Of a DNA stretch of 64,000 nucleotides, positions 1 through 8,918 are shown piece by piece. A program made the position numbers and the translations under genes. Source of the stretch: Hirschia maritima DSM 19733 (GTDB lineage Bacteria; Pseudomonadota; Alphaproteobacteria; Caulobacterales; Hyphomonadaceae); NCBI RefSeq assembly GCF_000378345.1, contig NZ_KB899545.1, positions 1 to 64,000 of the forward strand, written 5' to 3'. The notes below the pieces were generated by a model that searched no databases, was not told the origin of the DNA, and saw only the letters and a list, made by a program, of their open reading frames with translations. The first letter of the stretch is position 1. Each line of letters starts with the position of its first letter.

Positions 1-882
1 AGCGGTCTTAAAGCGGGTGAAGATTTTGCTATGGCGTATTCGCCAGAGCGAGAAGACCCGGGTAACCCTGATTTTGAGACATCGACCATTCCTAAAGTCG
101 TTGGTGCGGATAGCGAAGCTGAGCGCCAAATTGCCAAAGCGCTATATGATATTATCGTTCAGACGGTTCTCGTATCTAACACGAAGACAGCCGAAGCCAC
201 AAAGCTTGTTGAGAACATCTATCGATGGGTCAATATCGCGATGGTCAATGAGTTGAAAATCATTTTCGATCACATGGATATCGATGTTTGGGAAGTTATT
301 GATGCAGCCAAGACAAAACCATTTGGTTTCCAAGCCTTTTACCCAGGCCCAGGAGTAGGTGGTCACTGTATTCGTATTGACCCATTCTATCTAAGCTGGA
401 AGGCGAAAGAGTTTGGTTCTTCGACCCGCTTCATCAATCTAGCTGGTGAAATAAACACGCGCATGCCTAAGCATGTTGTGCGTCGTTTGCTGGAAGAGCT
501 ATCGACACGTTGTAAGAAGGCGCTCAATGGCGCAAATGTATTGTTGTGTGGATTGGCCTACAAAGCAGATATTGATGACATGCGCGAGAGTCCATCACTT
601 GAGCTGATCAATATACTCAAGGAATATGGAGCGAATGTGGATTTTCACGATCCTTACATTCCAGTTGTGCCGCAAACGCGTGAGCATCCTGAATTTGCAG
701 GGATGAAATCTGTCGAAATTTCACCAGAGAATCTAAAATCCTATGATGCAGTGCTTATTGCCACAAAACACTCAAATGTGGATTACAGGGCGCTGTGTGA
801 AAATGTCGAACTCGTCGTCGATACGCGCAATGCCACGGATGAATTGTTCGAAGAATTCGGCACTAAAATTGTTAAAGTGTAA
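1..882 (+). CDS. UDP-N-acetylglucosamine 6-dehydrogenase (WbpA-type), 5' truncated
   Basis: The reading frame is open from base 1, so the N-terminal NAD-binding domain lies largely outside the window and about 293 residues remain. The NAD-dependent family oxidises UDP-GlcNAc (or a related UDP-sugar) to the uronic acid for surface polysaccharide. Visible landmarks are the catalytic-cysteine motif GGHCIRIDPFYL (Cys about residue 123 of the fragment) and the C-terminal stretch LCGLAYKADIDDMRESPSLE, typical of the UDP-binding domain. The wording around these motifs (DPFYLSWKAKEFG, LAGEINTRMP) resembles WbpA more than plain UDP-glucose dehydrogenases. It precedes two glycosyltransferases on the same strand, which fits an O-antigen or capsule locus. 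The exact sugar is inferred. Confidence 0.88.
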   Translation, partial: SGLKAGEDFAMAYSPEREDPGNPDFETSTIPKVVGADSEAERQIAKALYDIIVQTVLVSNTKTAEATKLVENIYRWVNIAMVNELKIIFDHMDIDVWEVIDAAKTKPFGFQAFYPGPGVGGHCIRIDPFYLSWKAKEFGSSTRFINLAGEINTRMPKHVVRRLLEELSTRCKKALNGANVLLCGLAYKADIDDMRESPSLELINILKEYGANVDFHDPYIPVVPQTREHPEFAGMKSVEISPENLKSYDAVLIATKHSNVDYRALCENVELVVDTRNATDELFEEFGTKIVKV

Positions 883-927
883 TAGCGCAAATTTTAAAAG
901 TATTTAGGTCTGGGTGAGCTGATTTCA

Positions 928-2061
928 ATGCGTGATCAACTTAAGTTAAATATGAATATTGTACATATGACATCGGTGCATCCGAGATATGATTCGAGGA
1001 TATTTGTCAAAGAATGTCAGTCGTTAGCTCGAGCTGGTTATAAGGTTTCGCTTGTTGTTGCGGATGGCTTGGGAAATGAGAAAAAGGAAGGTGTAGAAAT
1101 AGTCGATGTTGGTAAGCCAAAAAATAGGTTTGAACGTCGCCGGACAACTACTAAAAAGGTATTAGAGGCAAGTCTTGAGCTAGCTCCTGATATTCTTCAT
1201 TTTCATGATCCAGAGCTTATTCCTGCAGGTGTAAAAGCCAAACGAATGGGAAAGTTGGTAGTATTTGACTCACATGAAAATGTGTCAAAGCAGATCATGG
1301 CCAAATCATACATTCCTAAATTGTTCAGAGGGGTGGTTTCATCAGTCTACAAAGCTTATGAAAGTAATGCAGTAACAAAACTTGACTTTGTCGTTGCGGC
1401 GACCCCCTCCATAGCAGAACATTTTCGGAAGTTAGGTGTTGCCAGTGAGGCAGTCTCAAATTTCCCAATCATGGATGAATTGGTAGACGATGATTTTGAT
1501 TGGGCCAAGAAAGGACAAACGGTTTGTTATATTGGTGGTGTCACTAAGGTTCGCGGTATTTCGGAATTAGTTTCATCTAAATCATGGTTACCTAAAGCGG
1601 TTTCTTTTGAAATAGGTGGCCCTATTGCGGGACCCGCTTATGAAGATGAATTAAAAATTCTAGTCAGTCAGAAAAAAATTAAAAATATAAATTTCTTAGG
1701 CCGTATGAGCCGCGAGGAAGTGAAAGAGCTATTTCGTAAATCAATGGTAGGAGCAGTGACGTTGTTGAAAACTCCGAACCATTATGATGCACAGCCGGTT
1801 AAATTATATGAGTATATGAGTGCAGGATTGGCGGTTATCGCTTCTGACTTTCCCTTATGGCGAGAGGTCGTAGAAGGTAATGAATGCGGCTTGTGCGTTG
1901 ATCCTTCAAATGAAAAGCAAATAGCCGATGCTATAAGTAAACTCATTTCAGATCCAGAATATGCGCAAAAATTGGGGGAGAATGGTAAACGGGCGGTTGC
2001 TAATAAATACAACTGGAGCAATGAAGAGGAAACATTGCTGAAAATTTATAAGAATTTGTAG
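928..2061 (+). CDS. Glycosyltransferase family 4 protein
   Basis: The 377-residue protein has the GT-B layout of GT4 retaining glycosyltransferases: an N-terminal acceptor domain containing DILHFHDPELIPAG and FDSHEN, and a C-terminal nucleotide-sugar domain with VCYIGGVTKVRGI, FLGRM and the donor-binding stretch QPVKLYEYMSAGLAVIASDFP (about residues 290-312). No signal peptide or membrane segment is visible, so it probably acts at the cytoplasmic face. A second ATG 24 bases downstream (MNIVHM...) is a possible start, but only the first has a GGGTGAG-like sequence ahead of it. It lies 45 bases after the sugar dehydrogenase. Donor and acceptor sugars cannot be told from sequence. Confidence 0.85.
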   Translation: MRDQLKLNMNIVHMTSVHPRYDSRIFVKECQSLARAGYKVSLVVADGLGNEKKEGVEIVDVGKPKNRFERRRTTTKKVLEASLELAPDILHFHDPELIPAGVKAKRMGKLVVFDSHENVSKQIMAKSYIPKLFRGVVSSVYKAYESNAVTKLDFVVAATPSIAEHFRKLGVASEAVSNFPIMDELVDDDFDWAKKGQTVCYIGGVTKVRGISELVSSKSWLPKAVSFEIGGPIAGPAYEDELKILVSQKKIKNINFLGRMSREEVKELFRKSMVGAVTLLKTPNHYDAQPVKLYEYMSAGLAVIASDFPLWREVVEGNECGLCVDPSNEKQIADAISKLISDPEYAQKLGENGKRAVANKYNWSNEEETLLKIYKNL

Positions 2062-2112
2062 AAAGCGATGTTTGAGCGTTTTGTTTGAGGCGTTGGAAGA
2101 GGAGGAGGGAAA

Positions 2113-3381
2113 ATGCGGTTATGGATTGTTCATCAGGATGCAGGAACACCATATGAGTATGGGTATAGCCGACATTTTGAATTAGCGAAAAGTTTGATCG
2201 CACAGGGTTGGGAAGTTAAAATAATTGCCTCAGCGTTCAACCACAAAGCAAAAGAATTTAGAGTTGATATTTCAGAAGAATATGCCGTCTCTCAAAATGT
2301 TGATGGAGTAGAATGTGTTTTCTTGAGATCTACTTCATATCAAAAAAATAACTGGAAAAGAGTGGTTAATTTTTGTTCTTTTCCATACTATCTAAATAGA
2401 TATGTTAGTAGGTTCATTAAAGTTCAGAAAGAGAATTTACCTGATTTTGTTTTAGCAAGTAGCCCATCTCTTTTTTCGGCAAGAGCTGCTTTAAGTGCTG
2501 CTAAACGAATGAGGTGCCCGTTCGTTTTCGAAATTAGAGATCTTCATCCTGATACTATTATACATTTGGGTAAATATTCAGAGCTTCATCCAGCTATTCG
2601 GTTCATGAGATTGATGGAAAAGCATTTATATAAAAATGCTGCTGGGGCCGTTTCTAATTTGCCATTTGCGAATGAAAGAATTGTGGAACTTGGCTACCCT
2701 AGGCAGGGGCCTTTCATTTATATTCCTAATGGTGTTGCCTACGACAGTCAAAATTTGTTGCAATCGCAATCCGGTAGTACCGAAATAAAAAAAGAATTTG
2801 TGTTTGTGTATGCAGGTAGTCATGGAATTTCCAATGACTTGGATAAGATAATTGATGCATTCAATCATGTTAAACTAGAAAATTTAGAACAAAAGAAAAC
2901 TTTGTCTTTGCGCCTTGTCGGAGATGGTCCGTTAAAGGCGGAGTTGAAGCAAAAAGTCAAAAAACTCAATTTGGAAGAATTCGTTCTATTTGAAGATTCT
3001 ATTCAGCAAGACGAAGTGCGTCCGATGTTACAGAAGGCTGATGCCCTTATTCTAGCTGTACCTTCTTCTAATTTATATAAGTATGGCATTGGCGCGAATA
3101 AGATTTATGAGTATATGGCGTCAGGACGGCCTGTCTTTTGTATTTCTTCAGCTCGAAATGATCCTATAACTGACGTCGGGAGTGGAGTTACAATATCAGC
3201 TGAAGTATCTATCGAAGGTGTTGCCCAACAGTTGATTGAATTCTCGGAAATGGGAAATGAAAAGCTTAAAGAAATGGGGAGGCTAGGAGTAGTTGCTGTT
3301 TCAGAGAACTATACTTATGGAGCTTTGGGTAAAGAATTGGGCGTGTTTTTACAGACAGTTATAAAATCAGATATGAAGTAG
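2113..3381 (+). CDS. Glycosyltransferase family 4 protein (WbuB-like)
   Basis: The start is well set by a strong Shine-Dalgarno run (GAGGAGGAGGGA) just before the ATG. The 422 residues show a GT4 fold: an N-terminal PYEYGYSRHFELAKSL segment, VFEIRDLHPDTI in the acceptor domain, YIPNGV at the domain hinge and GANKIYEYMASGRPVF for donor binding. The N-terminus resembles the WbuB/fucosamine transferase group of O-antigen enzymes, but substrate assignment is inference. The gene is visibly AT-richer than housekeeping genes further right, as is usual for exchanged polysaccharide genes. It is the last plus-strand gene before the convergent polymerase gene. Confidence 0.85.
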   Translation: MRLWIVHQDAGTPYEYGYSRHFELAKSLIAQGWEVKIIASAFNHKAKEFRVDISEEYAVSQNVDGVECVFLRSTSYQKNNWKRVVNFCSFPYYLNRYVSRFIKVQKENLPDFVLASSPSLFSARAALSAAKRMRCPFVFEIRDLHPDTIIHLGKYSELHPAIRFMRLMEKHLYKNAAGAVSNLPFANERIVELGYPRQGPFIYIPNGVAYDSQNLLQSQSGSTEIKKEFVFVYAGSHGISNDLDKIIDAFNHVKLENLEQKKTLSLRLVGDGPLKAELKQKVKKLNLEEFVLFEDSIQQDEVRPMLQKADALILAVPSSNLYKYGIGANKIYEYMASGRPVFCISSARNDPITDVGSGVTISAEVSIEGVAQQLIEFSEMGNEKLKEMGRLGVVAVSENYTYGALGKELGVFLQTVIKSDMK

Positions 3382-3397
3382 GGTGAGCTAGTTGCAA
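3379..3397 (+). repeat. 19-bp direct repeat, left copy
   Basis: TAGGGTGAGCTAGTTGCAA starts at the stop codon of the glycosyltransferase. A copy with two mismatches in the same orientation lies at 7673-7691. The pair brackets the minus-strand block of polymerase, flippase and sugar transferase. Function is unknown. Confidence 0.5.
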
Positions 3398-3533
3398 GGC
3401 ATAGAGTGAAGTTATGTTTACTTGTTTTTATAGCCAAAAAGTTATGAAATTCATTGTGGTAGGCTAAGTTTGATATTAAAGTAAATGAAAATAATCCATC
3501 CTCACATTAGAGCCGTTGCAAAATCTGATAAAA

Positions 3534-4880
3534 TTAAGGTATCGGTTTTTTGGCTTTGGGGGAGGAAGAATTTAAGGCACAAACGACGAGTCCCCAAGCG
3601 AGTCCAATTTGAGGAAAAAATACCCCCGCTTTTGTCGTTGCTACCAAAATAAATGAAGAGGTAGACATTAAGAAGGCTAGTTTCCAAATGGTAGAATTGT
3701 ATTTTTTTATGAACACACCGTGAGCAGAGGTTATTATTGAGCCGACCGACAGCACGATAAAGAGTGTGAAGTTGATAATGCCATAGTTTACCCAAACGGA
3801 CAAAGCATTATGAGCATAAGATCCAGATGAGGTGTAATCTCCATGATACCAAACGGGTGCGTGCTCTCCAAATTCAAAGTGACCTCCAAATTGCCCCCAA
3901 ATTGGGTTTTCTAAAATTTGTTTTATTGCAAATTTATTCATTGCTTCGCGAAGTAAATATGAGGAATTTTCATTTAACTCTAACAGAGTAAGGACTCTGA
4001 AATTAGGGTAAGACAATATTAGATAATTAAGTATTTCTTCCCAAAAAGTTACAATACAGAGAAAGCTTAAAAGAATACCTGCTGTTATCCATATTTTGAC
4101 ATCTAGAAAAACAAAGTAAGCAAAAAATACGAACGCGAATGTTACAAATTCAGCTCTAGCACCTATTGCAAACAACAAAACTGTCGTCAGGGTTCCCAGA
4201 ATTAAAATCGGGACTTTTTTGTTTAAAGTTGCAAGTATAAATAGTGAAGTCATTAAGACTGATCTACTGTAGCCTTGATATGTTACTCTGCGGGCTTCAT
4301 TGTCTCCATTAATGGGGGCAATTATTGCTTCACCAGTCATATATAAGTTGGCGCAGGTAATTAGGGTAATTAATCCTAGCAACAACCAAAGCAGTTTCAA
4401 TCGATTTGATTCATTTGATGTATCATCTGACATCATGTGACAACCGATTGTAAAATTGGCATACAATAAAATGAGGCCATATACTGCTTGTTTAACAGCC
4501 TGTTCGATATAATAATCGACAGAAATCAATTGATTATAAACAATCACTAAAATTGCTAAAAAGATGTAAGCATAAAATGTGTATACAATCCAAGCTGAAC
4601 GAGCTTTTTTCAAGTGCTTTGCCGGAAACAAGAATAGTATAGATAAAATGCTAGTGAGCGCAGCTATTGGCCCGTAGAAACCGCCGAGAAAGCTATTGAT
4701 ACCTAATGCGTTTATCCCCGAATGATAAACAAAAAATACAGGATAAAGCGCCACAAAACTCAAAAAGGAAATTAGGATGGTCAAAGAAAATGTTTTTTTC
4801 TCGCTTGGAGGGGGGGATTTTAATTCATCCATCGCAGCGAGAAGACGGTCAGCTTTTGTGTTTGGTGAAGATGTGTTCAT
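3534..4880 (-). CDS. O-antigen polymerase/ligase-like membrane protein (Wzy/WaaL type)
   Basis: A 448-residue, very hydrophobic protein with roughly ten to twelve predicted membrane segments and a large periplasmic-type loop (about residues 290-360) containing a Trp/Tyr/His-rich stretch (WGQFGGHFEFGEHAPVWYHG). This loop placement is characteristic of the O-antigen ligase/polymerase superfamily (Wzy, WaaL), which are poorly conserved in sequence. It sits 7 bases downstream of the flippase gene and is probably translated from the same message. Wzy (polymerisation) is more likely than WaaL because Wzx and the initiating transferase are neighbours, but the call rests on topology and context. A C7 tract (4810-4816 as G7 on the plus strand) falls near the 5' end of the coding region. 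Confidence 0.72.
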   Translation of the reverse strand: MNTSSPNTKADRLLAAMDELKSPPPSEKKTFSLTILISFLSFVALYPVFFVYHSGINALGINSFLGGFYGPIAALTSILSILFLFPAKHLKKARSAWIVYTFYAYIFLAILVIVYNQLISVDYYIEQAVKQAVYGLILLYANFTIGCHMMSDDTSNESNRLKLLWLLLGLITLITCANLYMTGEAIIAPINGDNEARRVTYQGYSRSVLMTSLFILATLNKKVPILILGTLTTVLLFAIGARAEFVTFAFVFFAYFVFLDVKIWITAGILLSFLCIVTFWEEILNYLILSYPNFRVLTLLELNENSSYLLREAMNKFAIKQILENPIWGQFGGHFEFGEHAPVWYHGDYTSSGSYAHNALSVWVNYGIINFTLFIVLSVGSIITSAHGVFIKKYNSTIWKLAFLMSTSSFILVATTKAGVFFPQIGLAWGLVVCALNSSSPKAKKPIP

Positions 4881-4887
4881 TGCGATT

Positions 4888-6183
4888 TTATATTTCTTTC
4901 GCAGCGTATGAGTGCGATCGGGATATCCGCGTCATTGCTATAGCATCTATTACATATGCCAGAATTTTGCATATGGCGATGAGGATTATGAATGTTTCGT
5001 ATCCAGCGTTAGTGATAAATGCATAAAGGCAAACACTGCTGATTGAGAGAAGTCTAAAGGTATGCCACGCTAAAATGTATTTTTTTGCATTGAGGATTAC
5101 AGCCGTTCCTGAAATTGTCTCTGAAACGAATGCGCAACCTGAACTAACGAGAACGATTGCGATTGTGGATGTCGCTGCTTGCCATTCTGAACCAAATAAG
5201 AAGCCAATATTTTGAGGAACTATAATAACTGCTGCAGAAAATACTGGAATGGCCAATCCAGCTGCTAGCATTATGGTTTTAGTTTGGAGTGAGACAAAGC
5301 TCTGTTGTGAATTGTGCATTTTTGCGGCGCGTTGGCGAAATACATCCGCAATTGCCAGGCAAGCCATTTGAGCAGGTGAGGTCACGACGCGCTCTGCAAG
5401 AGCATAGTATCCCGCAAATACTGGATCAAAGAGAATTGCAATGCATATCATCGGCAATCTTTGGTGTATTGCTGAAATTAGTTGTGAAGCTGCAACCGAT
5501 GAAATTAGCGATTGTTCAGATTGAATTGCAGCGCTGATTTTTGATTTTTCGAAGTGAGACAAACGTTTGGATTCAGCTGGGCTAGTATAGCAGAGCAGGT
5601 AAAATAAGAACAGAAATTGCCCGAGCGCATGACCGCCAGCCAGTATCAATCCAGGAGGAGATTGGTGAATAACAAAGCCAATAGCCAGCCAAAAAACTGC
5701 CATTGCGCAAGCTTTGAGAATTTGTGCTTTGCCTAATTTATCAAATCGGCCCTCCCTGATGGAATAGGCCCGAATTCCAAGAAATATACCATTTGCAATA
5801 ATTAGAAGCGGAAAAACAAATAGGGTCGATTCTGCGTGTTTGAGTGTTTCGGTTGTGTTGCTTATTTGGGTCTTGAACAGCGCAATAATAATCAATGCAA
5901 TTACAGCTACAAAGATTGATAAAATAACAATGCCTTGGAACATGTTGATAGCTTTGAGGCGTGATTCAACTTTAGGGATTACTAGATCAAGTCTAAGCGA
6001 AGAAAATACAGTCGTAATTGCAATGGCAGAAAGCAGTAATGAAAATACGCCGAAATCTTGCGGGGTGAAAAGTCTCGTTAAAACAGGGGAGATCAGTAGT
6101 GCGATTAATTGCGCTATCACCGCGCCGGAAACGAGCTTTTGAGCGTCTCTAATAAATCTTGAGTTGAATAAGCGTGTTAACAT
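4888..6183 (-). CDS. Polysaccharide flippase (Wzx-like, MATE/MVF superfamily)
   Basis: The 431-residue protein begins MLTRLFNSRFIRDAQKLVSGAVIAQLIALLISPVLTRLFTPQDFGVF; the LTRLFTPQDFGVFSL segment is the standard N-terminal signature of RfbX/Wzx oligosaccharide flippases. About twelve membrane helices can be drawn through the chain. It would move undecaprenyl-linked repeat units across the inner membrane for the adjacent Wzy-like polymerase. It is followed after 7 bases by the polymerase and preceded by the sugar transferase on the same strand, forming a plausible three-gene unit. Confidence 0.85.
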   Translation of the reverse strand: MLTRLFNSRFIRDAQKLVSGAVIAQLIALLISPVLTRLFTPQDFGVFSLLLSAIAITTVFSSLRLDLVIPKVESRLKAINMFQGIVILSIFVAVIALIIIALFKTQISNTTETLKHAESTLFVFPLLIIANGIFLGIRAYSIREGRFDKLGKAQILKACAMAVFWLAIGFVIHQSPPGLILAGGHALGQFLFLFYLLCYTSPAESKRLSHFEKSKISAAIQSEQSLISSVAASQLISAIHQRLPMICIAILFDPVFAGYYALAERVVTSPAQMACLAIADVFRQRAAKMHNSQQSFVSLQTKTIMLAAGLAIPVFSAAVIIVPQNIGFLFGSEWQAATSTIAIVLVSSGCAFVSETISGTAVILNAKKYILAWHTFRLLSISSVCLYAFITNAGYETFIILIAICKILAYVIDAIAMTRISRSHSYAAKEI

Positions 6184-6263
6184 AGGAAGGTCTATCTATT
6201 TGAATTCCTACAATAGCTTTCGATTTACGAGCGCGAAAATAAAGATAGTAATCTTGGGGCTAA

Positions 6264-7580
6264 CTACTTGGCACCATTTCCAGTAAGGACAACTTGCGTG
6301 GTTTTTAGAAACACTAGGATATCTAACCATAGAGACAGATTTCTAACATAAAAAAAGTCGTATTGTAATTTAACTTCTGCATCTTCTAAGCTAGTGACAT
6401 GTCCCTGATTTACTTGTGCCCAACCGGTGATCCCAGGACGGACAAAGTGTCTGAATTGATAATAAGGGAGTTTTTCGTCATACCATTGCGAAAGCTTAAG
6501 CGCTTCTGGGCGCGGTCCAATCCAACTCATCTCACCTCGTAAAATGTTTAAAATCTGAGGTAGTTCATCTATACGGTTTTTTCTTATAAAGCGGCCTACG
6601 CGCGTGATACGATCGTCATCACTTTGTGTCATTTCACTATTGCGATCGATTGTATTGGGATCTTGAACCCGCATTGACCTAAATTTGTATATAGTGAATG
6701 GCTTTCCTCTGAAACCCATGCGTTGTTGCTTGAATATCGCTGGGCCTTTGCTTTCTAGCCGGATTGCAATAGCAACTGCAGTGAGTAGAGGTAGCAAGAA
6801 AACAAAAGCAGTTACAGCTCCCAGCCAATCGATGTAGAATTTGGCAGGAGCATACACCGTTGTTGGTGTAAGAGATCCAAACTTGTTTTCTGACATTTTA
6901 TCTACACGCGCTCGGCCGGATAGAGATTCAGTCACTTGCTTGACGTGATAGACAGATTGCCCTGCTAAAGAGCGTTCCGTTATGAATTTCTCCCATTCTG
7001 GAGAGAGAGCATTGTTCATATCCACCACAATTGGAATATTTTTTACGCTGTCGTTTGGAGACTTTAAATGGGTTAGCTCAACAAATTTAATATCTTCTAT
7101 AAGTCCAACTTGTCCGCCGGGAATGACAGCTAGCTTAATCTTGTTTGAACTGCGCGAAACTATGAAAAGAAAGAAAAACCATGCGGATGTCATGGAGAAG
7201 CTAGCTAGAAACTGGTAGCGGCTGTATTCAAGTCGTAAGAAAAAGAATAAAACAATAACAATCAGATAGCCTGCTGCAAAAGCCGGAAGAATGTATTGTG
7301 TTTGTCTAATTCCAGGAAAAGAAGTGATCTTTTGAAAAAAGAAAAAACTTAGGAGAAAAGCTAGAGTAGTTCCGATTATGGAATTGTCGTAACTTGCCAG
7401 TTGATCAACAAATCGCTCGAGTTGTCCTCGTGCTATTGCAGGAGCAATAATTGCGATGAGCATTCCAGACAGAAGCTGAAAACGCATTCGTGTAATCGAA
7501 CCAAGAAAGCTGGATTTTTTGGAAAAATCCGACTTTGTTCCAGCATAATTAATTATGTCATTTGTTACAATTTCTGACAT
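6264..7580 (-). CDS. Polyprenyl-phosphate hexose-1-phosphate transferase (WbaP/WcaJ-like)
   Basis: The N-terminal half has several membrane segments; the C-terminal half is a bacterial sugar transferase domain with FKQQRMGFRGKPFTIYKFRSM, TRVGRFIRKNRIDELPQ, GEMSWIGPRPE and VRPGITGWAQVNQG, all diagnostic of initiating polyprenyl-phosphate glycosyl-1-phosphate transferases. It would load the first sugar-phosphate onto undecaprenyl phosphate at the inner membrane. I chose the ATG at 7580 (MSEIVTNDIINYAG, 438 residues); an in-frame TTG at 7670 would add 30 residues that do not look like part of the family. It is the first gene of the minus-strand polysaccharide block. Confidence 0.88.
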   Translation of the reverse strand: MSEIVTNDIINYAGTKSDFSKKSSFLGSITRMRFQLLSGMLIAIIAPAIARGQLERFVDQLASYDNSIIGTTLAFLLSFFFFQKITSFPGIRQTQYILPAFAAGYLIVIVLFFFLRLEYSRYQFLASFSMTSAWFFFLFIVSRSSNKIKLAVIPGGQVGLIEDIKFVELTHLKSPNDSVKNIPIVVDMNNALSPEWEKFITERSLAGQSVYHVKQVTESLSGRARVDKMSENKFGSLTPTTVYAPAKFYIDWLGAVTAFVFLLPLLTAVAIAIRLESKGPAIFKQQRMGFRGKPFTIYKFRSMRVQDPNTIDRNSEMTQSDDDRITRVGRFIRKNRIDELPQILNILRGEMSWIGPRPEALKLSQWYDEKLPYYQFRHFVRPGITGWAQVNQGHVTSLEDAEVKLQYDFFYVRNLSLWLDILVFLKTTQVVLTGNGAK

Positions 7581-7672
7581 GCCCCAACCCAAACCACGAC
7601 GCTTAATTTCAAAATTGCCTTTACCTATGAGCAGGCATACCAGAAGTGTTAAGCAAGTGTTAATATTCAATT

Positions 7673-7691
7673 TAGGGTGAGATAGTTACAA
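7673..7691 (+). repeat. 19-bp direct repeat, right copy
   Basis: TAGGGTGAGATAGTTACAA, differing at two positions from 3379-3397 and lying in the same orientation. Together they flank about 4.3 kb of minus-strand polysaccharide genes. Confidence 0.5.
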
Positions 7692-8021
7692 TGGAAATCA
7701 TAAGAAAGAAAGAGTAAATTATGTTAATTGGTATTTTGTTTATAGTGTAGCGCACTAAATTTAATGTAATAATAGTATTATTTGTGCTTTTAGTTAATTG
7801 TTTTTCTAGTAATAGGTGAGGTGTTCAAAAATACTTCGTTTTATTTAAGTAAAGGGAAAACTAGACAGGTTTAAATTTGTCTAGCCATTTATAACTGTTG
7901 CAACTGAAAGCTCATCTTCAACTCCAAACTTGCATCAGTTTCTATGATCCAAGCAGTAGGCAAGATTAATAAGATCGTGCTGCTGATAGAAAATCAATCT
8001 AAGTGTTTTAAAAAAGAAAAA
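7692..8021. other. AT-rich intergenic stretch with one inverted repeat
   Basis: About 330 bases without a credible gene separate the polysaccharide block from nadC. The stretch is strongly AT-rich. The only clear structure is a perfect inverted repeat at 7861-7884 (arms CTAGACA and TGTCTAG, 10-base spacer), which could be a regulator site for the leftward sugar transferase but lacks a T-run and is not a convincing terminator. No clear hairpin terminator for nadC is seen. Confidence 0.5.
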
Positions 8022-8882
8022 TTATCCGTTGTAATCTAATCCAACGTCCAGATTGACCGCAGAGTGGGTGAGAGCTCCCACAGATATAAAATCAACACCA
8101 CTTTCAGCGATAGCTTTCACTGTTTTCAGGTTTACGCCTCCTGAAGCTTCAGCTTTACAAGAGCCACCAATCATCGAAACAGCTTCTGCCAGCATCGTTG
8201 GCTTCATGTTATCGAGCAATACAGCCGTGGGCTTAAACGGAAGTGCTTCTTGTAATTGATCCAGTGTATCAACTTCAATTTCAATAGAACAAAGGTGGCC
8301 TACAGAGGCTTTTGCGCGTTCTAAAACCGCTTGAATGCTGCCAGCTGCAGCGATGTGATTGTCTTTGATGAGAATGGCATCATCTAAACCAAGGCGATGG
8401 TTAACACCGCCCCCCAATCTCACGGCGCGCTTTTCCAAAGCACGAAAGCCTGGTGTGGTTTTGCGAGTACAAACTATACGCGCTTTTGTGTGCTTTACTT
8501 CTGTAACAAATTTTCCAGTCAGCGTCGCGACACCTGATAGAGGGCCGATAAAGTTCAAAATCATGCGTTCGGCTGTCAAAATGGAACGTGCCAAACCTCT
8601 TAAGCGGATGAGCTCAGCACCTTCTTCAAACGGGGTGCCTTCATTGTGGAGAGGTTCCCATTCCAGATTGGGATCAACAATTCTGGCTGCTAATCTTGCA
8701 GCGTCATAGCCAGCAGCGATTCCGGGTTCGCGTGCATTCACGGTTGCTACCATTTGGGTGTCAGCAGGAATAGTCACATCAGTGGTTATGTCGCCAGCGC
8801 GGCCTAAATCTTCGCTGAGTGCAAGGCGCACCAAAGGTTCGATAATCACATCTGGAAGTGGTGGGATTGGCAGAGTGCTCAT
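8022..8882 (-). CDS. nadC: Nicotinate-nucleotide diphosphorylase (carboxylating), quinolinate phosphoribosyltransferase
   Basis: The 286-residue length is typical for NadC. It converts quinolinate and PRPP to nicotinate mononucleotide, the third step of de novo NAD synthesis, in the cytoplasm. Signatures seen: LSEDLGRAGDITT near the N-terminus, TRKTTPGFRALEKRAVRLGGG followed by NHRLGLDDAILIKDNHI (substrate-binding Arg/Lys/His residues), EIEVDTLDQ, VLLDNM and EASGGVNL in the barrel. It is the last gene of the nadA-nadB-nadC run, 36 bases after nadB. Confidence 0.96.
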   Translation of the reverse strand: MSTLPIPPLPDVIIEPLVRLALSEDLGRAGDITTDVTIPADTQMVATVNAREPGIAAGYDAARLAARIVDPNLEWEPLHNEGTPFEEGAELIRLRGLARSILTAERMILNFIGPLSGVATLTGKFVTEVKHTKARIVCTRKTTPGFRALEKRAVRLGGGVNHRLGLDDAILIKDNHIAAAGSIQAVLERAKASVGHLCSIEIEVDTLDQLQEALPFKPTAVLLDNMKPTMLAEAVSMIGGSCKAEASGGVNLKTVKAIAESGVDFISVGALTHSAVNLDVGLDYNG

Positions 8883-8918
8883 TGATGCGGGCCTTGTGTA
8901 ATGTACGATAAGTTGGCG

